DNA of 11,071 bases, from NCBI GenBank assembly GCA_041687475.1, contig JAWLBW010000143.1, forward strand, positions 1 to 11,071, given 5' to 3'. Under the pieces are notes generated by a model. It did not search any database. It was not told where the DNA came from and worked only from the letters and a program-made list of their open reading frames with translations. The DNA comes from JAWLBW01 sp041687475. Its GTDB lineage: Bacteria > J088 > JAWLBW01. Both the position numbers and the translations under genes were made by a program. Below are positions 7,263-11,071 of the stretch, piece by piece; within the stretch, counting starts at the first letter, position 1; each line of letters starts with the position of its first letter.

Positions 7263-7973
7263 TCAGGCCGTGACCGGTTCGGTAATGGTACGTTTTTCGA
7301 TGCGCTTCTCGTACTTCGCCCCCTGAATGATACGGTCGACGTAAATGCCGGGGGTGTGCACGTGATCGGGATCGATGTCGCCGGTGGGCACGAGAAATTC
7401 GACCTCGGCCACGGTGGTTATGCCGGCCGTCGCCATCATCGGGTTGAAGTTGCGCGCCGTCTTGCGGTAGACCAGGTTGCCTTCGAGGTCGCCGGTAAAG
7501 GCCTTGACCAAGGCCAGATCGGCCTTGAGCGCCCGTTCGAGCACGTAGGTGTGACCGTCTTCGAACACCCGGGTTTCCTTACCCTCGGCCATGGGCGTGC
7601 CGTACGACGTGCGCGTGTAGAAGCCCGGAATACCGGCGCCGCCGGCCCTGATACGCTCGGCCAGCGTGCCCTGCGGCGTGAGCTCGACCTCGAGAATGCC
7701 GTCGAGAAACTGGCGCTCGAAGGTCTTGTTCTCGCCCACGTAGGACGCAATCATCTTCTTGATCTGGCGGGTCTGCAGAAGCAGGCCCAGGCCGAAATCG
7801 TCGACACCGGCATTGTTGGAAATGACCGTGAGATCCTTCACGCCGCTGTCGCGGAGTGCGAGAATCAGGTTTTCGGGTATGCCGCAGAGCCCGAAGCCAC
7901 CCACCATGATGGTCATGCCGTCACGCAGCAGCCCGTCGAGGGCGGCCGCGGCATCGGCGTAGCGTTTTTTCAA
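7263..7973 (-). CDS. scoA: Succinyl-CoA:3-oxoacid CoA-transferase subunit A, TTG start
   Basis: The 236-residue alpha subunit of the same class I CoA-transferase. The CoA-binding glycine motif VGGFGLCGIPENLI (24-37) is intact, as are TVISNNAGVDDFGLG and the C-terminal YEKRIEKRT, which favours the ScoA type over AtoD. The start is TTG at 7973: it yields the normal N-terminus MKKRYADAAAAL and lies 5 nt after GGAGG, with no ATG or GTG nearby in frame. It is first in a two-gene operon with scoB, 11 nt apart. The operon lies 155 nt after lapA and has its own candidate promoter overlapping the lapA stop codon. Confidence 0.95.
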   Translation of the reverse strand: MKKRYADAAAALDGLLRDGMTIMVGGFGLCGIPENLILALRDSGVKDLTVISNNAGVDDFGLGLLLQTRQIKKMIASYVGENKTFERQFLDGILEVELTPQGTLAERIRAGGAGIPGFYTRTSYGTPMAEGKETRVFEDGHTYVLERALKADLALVKAFTGDLEGNLVYRKTARNFNPMMATAGITTVAEVEFLVPTGDIDPDHVHTPGIYVDRIIQGAKYEKRIEKRTITEPVTA

Positions 7974-7978
7974 GACAA

Positions 7979-7983
7979 CCTCC
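7979..7983 (-). promoter_or_regulatory. Shine-Dalgarno site supporting the TTG start of scoA
   Basis: GGAGG in the minus-strand sense ends 5 nt before the TTG at 7973. Since no in-frame ATG or GTG lies near it, this site fixes the start of scoA at TTG. Confidence 0.8.
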
Positions 7984-8103
7984 GTTGCAGTACTTTCAAC
8001 GTTAGGCCCAAGGGGAAAGGGAGAGAAATCGTGATCGGCACAGGCGTCGGCGAAAGCCGGAAGGCCGCGACTGCCCGGCGCGTGAACGGTGCGACAAGCC
8101 TAG

Positions 8104-8132
8104 AGCGTAAAGGAAGCCCGAGGTTCCGTCAA
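8104..8132 (-). promoter_or_regulatory. Candidate sigma70 promoter of scoAB
   Basis: In the minus-strand sense TTGACG (8127-8132, five of six -35 bases) and TACGCT (8104-8109, three of six -10 bases) are 17 bp apart. The -35 hexamer overlaps the lapA stop codon (TGA at 8129-8131). It would give a scoAB leader of about 124 nt, which contains a short CGGC/GCCG hairpin near 8050. It is the best promoter-like match between lapA and scoA. Confidence 0.45.
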
Positions 8133-8155
8133 GTTTCAGGCTTACCTTCGGGCTT
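8114..8155 (-). repeat. Inverted repeat spanning the lapA stop codon
   Basis: Arms AAGCCCGAAGG (8145-8155, inside the last lapA codons) and CCTCGGGCTT (8114-8123) can pair over 10 bp with one bulged A around a 21-nt loop that holds the lapA stop. The downstream CCTTTACG is a poor U-run, so it is at best a weak terminator or a 3' stabilising hairpin. It also overlaps the candidate scoAB promoter. Confidence 0.4.
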
Positions 8156-8623
8156 GTCGGCCGTCTTTTCCGGACTTGCCGTCGTAGCCGATGTTTCGGC
8201 GGGCAACAGCCGGGTCGCGGGCTGCGACGCCGGCGTTTCGGTGGTCGTGAGCGCCGTGGTGCTTTCGGGCGCCGTGCGGGCGGCGGCGGCAGCGGCGGCT
8301 CGGTCGCGCTCGCCGGTGAGCTGAACGTTTCGCTCGCGTTCGGTTTCCAGCGCCTTTTCGAGTTCGGCCACCTGCTTGCGGGCCCGGCGGGCGGTATTCT
8401 TGTGCCCGATGATATCGAGGCGACCGACCACCCAGGCAAGTACGTAGCCGATGAAGAACGCAAGCAGCAGCACGCCCCAGATGGGAACCTCGAGGTCGAC
8501 CAGCCGCCACGTAAAGAGCTGGTAGTTGAGCGTCTCGCTGTCCTGCAACCAGGTGTTCTGGAAGAGGAAGATGATGACGAGAACGAAAACGACGATGGTG
8601 AGCAGGGCTCGCAGGGCTTTCAT
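8129..8623 (-). CDS. lapA: LapA-domain (DUF1049) inner-membrane protein
   Basis: A 164-residue protein with the LapA layout: a first hydrophobic segment (about 5-21), a short periplasmic stretch starting FQNTWLQDSETLNYQL, a second hydrophobic segment (about 48-66, VPIWGVLLLAFFIGYVLAWVVG), then a charged coiled coil (about 76-108). The family is known from E. coli LapA, which with LapB/YciM tunes LPS synthesis through FtsH-dependent LpxC turnover; transfer of that role here is inference, since no lapB is visible. Beyond the usual domain it has a low-complexity tail rich in Ala, Thr, Pro and Glu (110-164), including an alanine run. ATG at 8623 is preceded by GAGGA. It follows sppA by 33 nt and is probably co-transcribed with it. 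The family assignment is firm, the exact role not. Confidence 0.85.
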   Translation of the reverse strand: MKALRALLTIVVFVLVIIFLFQNTWLQDSETLNYQLFTWRLVDLEVPIWGVLLLAFFIGYVLAWVVGRLDIIGHKNTARRARKQVAELEKALETERERNVQLTGERDRAAAAAAARTAPESTTALTTTETPASQPATRLLPAETSATTASPEKTADKPEGKPET

Positions 8624-8656
8624 GTATCCTCGCTTGCGCGTGCCGTGGCGCGCGGG

Positions 8657-9556
8657 TTACGGTCGCCAGATGTAATGCAGCTTCGGCGTCGCGGCCTCGT
8701 GGGCCGCGCCCTGCAGCAGGGTGCCGGCGTCCTGCATGAACAGGCGGAAAATGCTTTCTCGTTTCTCTTCAGGGTAAACGACGTCGGGTTCGGGGCCAAG
8801 GTCGGCCAGCTCGCCCGCGGCGGCAATGGCGTCCTGCAGGGTGCCCAGCTCGTCGACCAGGCCCAGGTCGCGGGCCTGCTGGCCCGAGTATATCTGGCCC
8901 TGCGCCACGGCCCGCACGCTGTCGGTGGTCATGCCGGCGGCGCCCCGGCCCTCGGCCACGGCACTCACGAACTGCCCGTACACGCTGTCGACCAGGTCCT
9001 GCAGAATGCGGCGCTCGGTCTGATCAATGGCGCGCGTGGGGTTGCCGATGTCTTTGTAGGGCCCGCTCTTGACCACCTGCGGCTTGATCTTGGCCCACTC
9101 GGTCAGCTCGGAAATGTCGACGAATTCCATGATCACACCGATGGAACCGACGATACTGCCGGGGTTGGCCATGATGTGCCGCGAACCGACGGCGGCATAG
9201 TAGCCGCCCGAGGCACAGACGGCGCCTATGCTGGTGATGACCGGCTTGACCGCGTCGGTCTTGCGTATCTCGGCATGCAGTTCCTGGCTGGGGGCGACGA
9301 CGCCCCCCGGCGAGTCGACGCGCAGCACGATGGCCTTTACCCCATCGTCTTCGCGAAAGGCGATGAGCTGCTCGACGGTGTCGCGGGCGTCGACGATGAC
9401 ACCTTCGACCGGAAGCACGGCCACGACACCCTTGCCTGCCCCGATGCCGCCGATACCGCTTCTGCGGTCGACCTGCAGGGCAAGCACGAAGAAACCGACA
9501 AAAACGACGACGAGTACGATGACGAGGGTAATGCCGAAGCGGGATTTCTGGGCCAA
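8657..9556 (-). CDS. sppA: Signal peptide peptidase SppA (S49 serine protease, short 36K type), TTG start
   Basis: A 299-residue S49 peptidase with a single N-terminal membrane anchor (about 8-28) and an extracytoplasmic catalytic domain. SppA proteins degrade leftover signal peptides and other membrane-embedded fragments with a Ser/Lys dyad, usually as an oligomer in the short type. The dyad is visible as Ser116 in GAVCASGGYYAAVG (111-124) and Lys168 in KSGPYKDIG (163-171). DSPGG (81-85) and GSIGVIMEF (137-145) are also family-typical, and the length fits the single-domain form, not the 67K form of E. coli. The start is TTG at 9556: it is the only usable start after an in-frame stop at 9575-9577, and it lies 7 nt behind GGAGAG. 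It follows rpsA across a strong terminator, with its own possible promoter, and precedes lapA by 33 nt. Confidence 0.95.
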   Translation of the reverse strand: MAQKSRFGITLVIVLVVVFVGFFVLALQVDRRSGIGGIGAGKGVVAVLPVEGVIVDARDTVEQLIAFREDDGVKAIVLRVDSPGGVVAPSQELHAEIRKTDAVKPVITSIGAVCASGGYYAAVGSRHIMANPGSIVGSIGVIMEFVDISELTEWAKIKPQVVKSGPYKDIGNPTRAIDQTERRILQDLVDSVYGQFVSAVAEGRGAAGMTTDSVRAVAQGQIYSGQQARDLGLVDELGTLQDAIAAAGELADLGPEPDVVYPEEKRESIFRLFMQDAGTLLQGAAHEAATPKLHYIWRP

Positions 9557-9563
9557 GACGATA

Positions 9564-9569
9564 CTCTCC
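9564..9569 (-). promoter_or_regulatory. Shine-Dalgarno site supporting the TTG start of sppA
   Basis: GGAGAG in the minus-strand sense ends 7 nt before the TTG at 9556. With an in-frame stop a few codons upstream and no ATG or GTG between, it decides the start. Confidence 0.7.
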
Positions 9570-9605
9570 GGGAGTCAGGAGCCGAAGACGGCGCCGGTTC
9601 GACGT

Positions 9606-9626
9606 GGGCGGCCAGAGCGGCCACCC
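9606..9626 (-). promoter_or_regulatory. Hairpin in the sppA leader
   Basis: In the minus-strand sense GGGTGGCC (9619-9626) pairs with GGCCGCCC (9606-9613) over 8 bp with one G-U wobble around a GCTCT loop. It lies about 50 nt before the sppA start and lacks a following T-run, so it is not an intrinsic terminator. A role in mRNA stability or translation is possible but unproven. Confidence 0.3.
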
Positions 9627-9654
9627 GGCGGGCCGGTCACGACCGACTCTAGGA

Positions 9655-9660
9655 ATTGTA
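9655..9660 (-). promoter_or_regulatory. Possible -10 element for sppA-lapA
   Basis: TACAAT in the minus-strand sense matches five of six -10 consensus bases and lies between the rpsA terminator and sppA, where a promoter is expected. No convincing -35 hexamer sits 16-18 bp upstream, so the call is weak. Transcription start would be near 9648. Confidence 0.33.
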
Positions 9661-9684
9661 ACCTTTCCGGCCGCGCCGTGCAGC

Positions 9685-9720
9685 AAGAAAAAGGCCGGAT
9701 TTCCGTGGGGAAATCCGGCC
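9685..9720 (-). terminator. Intrinsic terminator of rpsA
   Basis: Twenty-one nt after the rpsA stop the minus strand forms a perfect 12-bp stem (GGCCGGATTTCC with GGAAATCCGGCC, 9693-9720) around a 4-nt loop, followed directly by TTTTTCTT (9685-9692). A strong rho-independent terminator that separates rpsA from sppA. Confidence 0.95.
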
Positions 9721-9741
9721 CGAAGTCTGACGCGAAGTCGC

Positions 9742-11071
9742 TTACTTGCCTTCGAGCTTCTCGCGAAGCTTGTCGGCGAAGGTGTTGCGAATCGGCTGTT
9801 CCGTGGTCGAGATGTACTCGCGCACGTTTTCGCCTTCTTCGTGGTCGATGGCGGCACGCAGCGAGAGCGAAATCTTGCGCTCGTGCGGGTCGATGTTCAG
9901 CACGACGGCCTTGACTTCGTCGGCGCTGTTGAACTTGCGCTGCGGTTCGGCTTCGGCCTTGTCGCGGCTGATTTCGTTCGTGCGAACGAGACCTTCGATG
10001 CCCGGCTCGAGCTCGATGAAGAGGCCGAAGTCGGTCACGTTGGTAACCTTGCCCTTCACCACGGCGCCCACGGGGAAGCGCTTGCCGATCGTGAGCCACG
10101 GATCTTCGGTGAGCTGCTTGATGCCCAGCGAGAAACGCTCGTTGTCGCGATCGACGTGCAGCACCACGGCTTCAACAACATCGCCCTTCTTGTATACTTC
10201 GGCGGGGTTGTTGATGCGCTGCGTCCACGAAATGTCGGAGACGTGAATCAGGCCGTCGATGCCCTCTTCGATGCCGACGAACACACCGAAATCGGTAATG
10301 TTCTTGATCTGGCCCTGAATGCGCGTACCCGGGGGGTACTTCTCGGCCACGGCGTCCCAGGGGTTCGGCTCGGTCGCCTTGTACGACAGCGAGATACGAC
10401 GGTTTTCGACGTCGATGTCCTGCACCACGGCTTCGACGGTCTGGCCGACCTCGAAGAACTTGCTCGGGTGCTTGGGCTTCTTGCTCCAGCTCATTTCCGA
10501 GACGTGAATGAGGCCTTCGACGCCCGGCTCGATTTCGACGAACGCGCCGTAGTCGGCAATCGAAACCACCTTGCCCTGCACGCGCGAAGCGACGGGGAAG
10601 CGCTGGTTCACGGTCAGCCACGGATCGGCCTGCATCTGCTTGAGGCCCAGGCTGACGCGTTCCTTTTCCTGGTCGTACTGAAGAACGATGACGTTCACTT
10701 CGTCGCCGACGCGGAAGAGCTCGCTCGGGTGACCCACGCGGCCCCAGCTCATGTCGGTGATGTGAAGCAGACCGTCGACGCCGCCCAGGTCGATGAACGC
10801 ACCGTAATCGGTGATGTTCTTGACCACACCCTGAACGATCTTGCCCTCTTCGAGGTCCTTGAGCGTTTCGGTGCGCAGCTTTTCGCGTTCCTTCTCGAGC
10901 AGGGCGCGGCGCGACAGCACGATGTTGTTGCGCTGCTTGTTGAACTTGAGAATCTTGAATTCGAACTTCTGGCCGATGAGGGCGTCGAGGTCGCGAACCG
11001 GACGCAGGTCGATCTGCGAACCCGGCAGGAAGGCCTTGACGCCGATGTCGACGGCGAGACCGCCCTTGACG
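9742..11071 (-). CDS. rpsA: 30S ribosomal protein S1 (partial, 5' end outside window)
   Basis: The last 442 residues of ribosomal protein S1, which binds mRNA at the 30S subunit and helps unfold it for initiation. The first visible residues (GLAVDIGVKAFLPGSQIDLRPVRDLDALIG, then FKILKFNKQRNNIVLSRRALL) are the end of the second S1 repeat, a highly conserved S1 hallmark. Four complete OB-fold S1 repeats follow, at about visible residues 77-146, 164-232, 249-319 and 335-405. Each has the (I/V)xDYGAF or DFGxF plus GLIHVSE/D-type pattern, and the last is diverged (LVRTNEISRD). This fits the six-repeat form. The GTG at 10920 is an internal valine codon, not the start. The gene ends in TAA, 21 nt before a strong terminator. 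Protein length suggests little or nothing missing at the C-terminus. Confidence 0.97.
   Translation of the reverse strand, partial: VKGGLAVDIGVKAFLPGSQIDLRPVRDLDALIGQKFEFKILKFNKQRNNIVLSRRALLEKEREKLRTETLKDLEEGKIVQGVVKNITDYGAFIDLGGVDGLLHITDMSWGRVGHPSELFRVGDEVNVIVLQYDQEKERVSLGLKQMQADPWLTVNQRFPVASRVQGKVVSIADYGAFVEIEPGVEGLIHVSEMSWSKKPKHPSKFFEVGQTVEAVVQDIDVENRRISLSYKATEPNPWDAVAEKYPPGTRIQGQIKNITDFGVFVGIEEGIDGLIHVSDISWTQRINNPAEVYKKGDVVEAVVLHVDRDNERFSLGIKQLTEDPWLTIGKRFPVGAVVKGKVTNVTDFGLFIELEPGIEGLVRTNEISRDKAEAEPQRKFNSADEVKAVVLNIDPHERKISLSLRAAIDHEEGENVREYISTTEQPIRNTFADKLREKLEGK

Noticed and set aside
7356..9652. Plus-strand frames of 322 and 416 codons opposite scoA, lapA and sppA
   Set aside because: Both lie antisense to clearly assigned genes with intact catalytic motifs, cross intergenic terminator and promoter regions, and look like no known protein.
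9742..10900. Four similar blocks in rpsA as a DNA repeat array
   Set aside because: They are diverged protein-level S1 domains, normal for this ribosomal protein, not recent DNA duplications.
9742..10920. GTG at 10920 as the start of rpsA
   Set aside because: The frame continues upstream to the window edge with highly conserved S1 sequence, so the GTG is an internal valine codon.
1..11071. Search for CRISPR arrays, tRNA genes, insertion sequences, phage or defence genes
   Set aside because: No repeat-spacer pattern, cloverleaf-like sequence, transposase, integrase or defence motif was seen on either strand by eye.

Overview
The window is about 11 kb of gene-dense, GC-rich (roughly 60%) bacterial chromosome in which every supportable gene lies on the minus strand. 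The gene set (six-domain-type ribosomal protein S1, SppA, a LapA-domain membrane protein, a canonical SMC condensin subunit rather than MukB, and ScoAB) points to a Gram-negative bacterium. The SMC sequence and the rpsA-sppA order look deltaproteobacterial-like to me, but no sequence search was possible, so the phylum is an inference. Nothing suggests a plasmid, phage, insertion sequence or CRISPR array, and composition and codon style look even throughout.

In the direction of transcription (high to low coordinates), the first block is rpsA (5' end outside the window), closed by a strong intrinsic terminator, then sppA and lapA, 33 nt apart. The second block is scoA-scoB, a two-subunit succinyl-CoA:3-oxoacid CoA-transferase, behind a candidate promoter overlapping the lapA stop codon and closed by a second strong terminator. 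The third block starts with smc. Thirty-two nt after it comes a small soluble histidine-kinase-like ATPase whose best start is an ATT codon behind a perfect Shine-Dalgarno sequence. After a 124-nt structured, partly AT-rich gap comes an AlgI-type MBOAT O-acyltransferase gene, overlapping by one base an SGNH-like membrane-anchored gene that runs off the window.

Functionally these are translation (S1), envelope proteolysis and envelope homeostasis (SppA, LapA), ketone-body/acetoacetate activation (ScoAB), chromosome organisation (SMC), a possible signalling protein, and extracellular polymer O-acylation (MBOAT plus SGNH partner). Most of this is housekeeping. The least ordinary parts are the sensorless kinase-like protein behind smc with its ATT start, the MBOAT/SGNH pair with unknown target, and several structured or dyad-symmetric intergenic segments.
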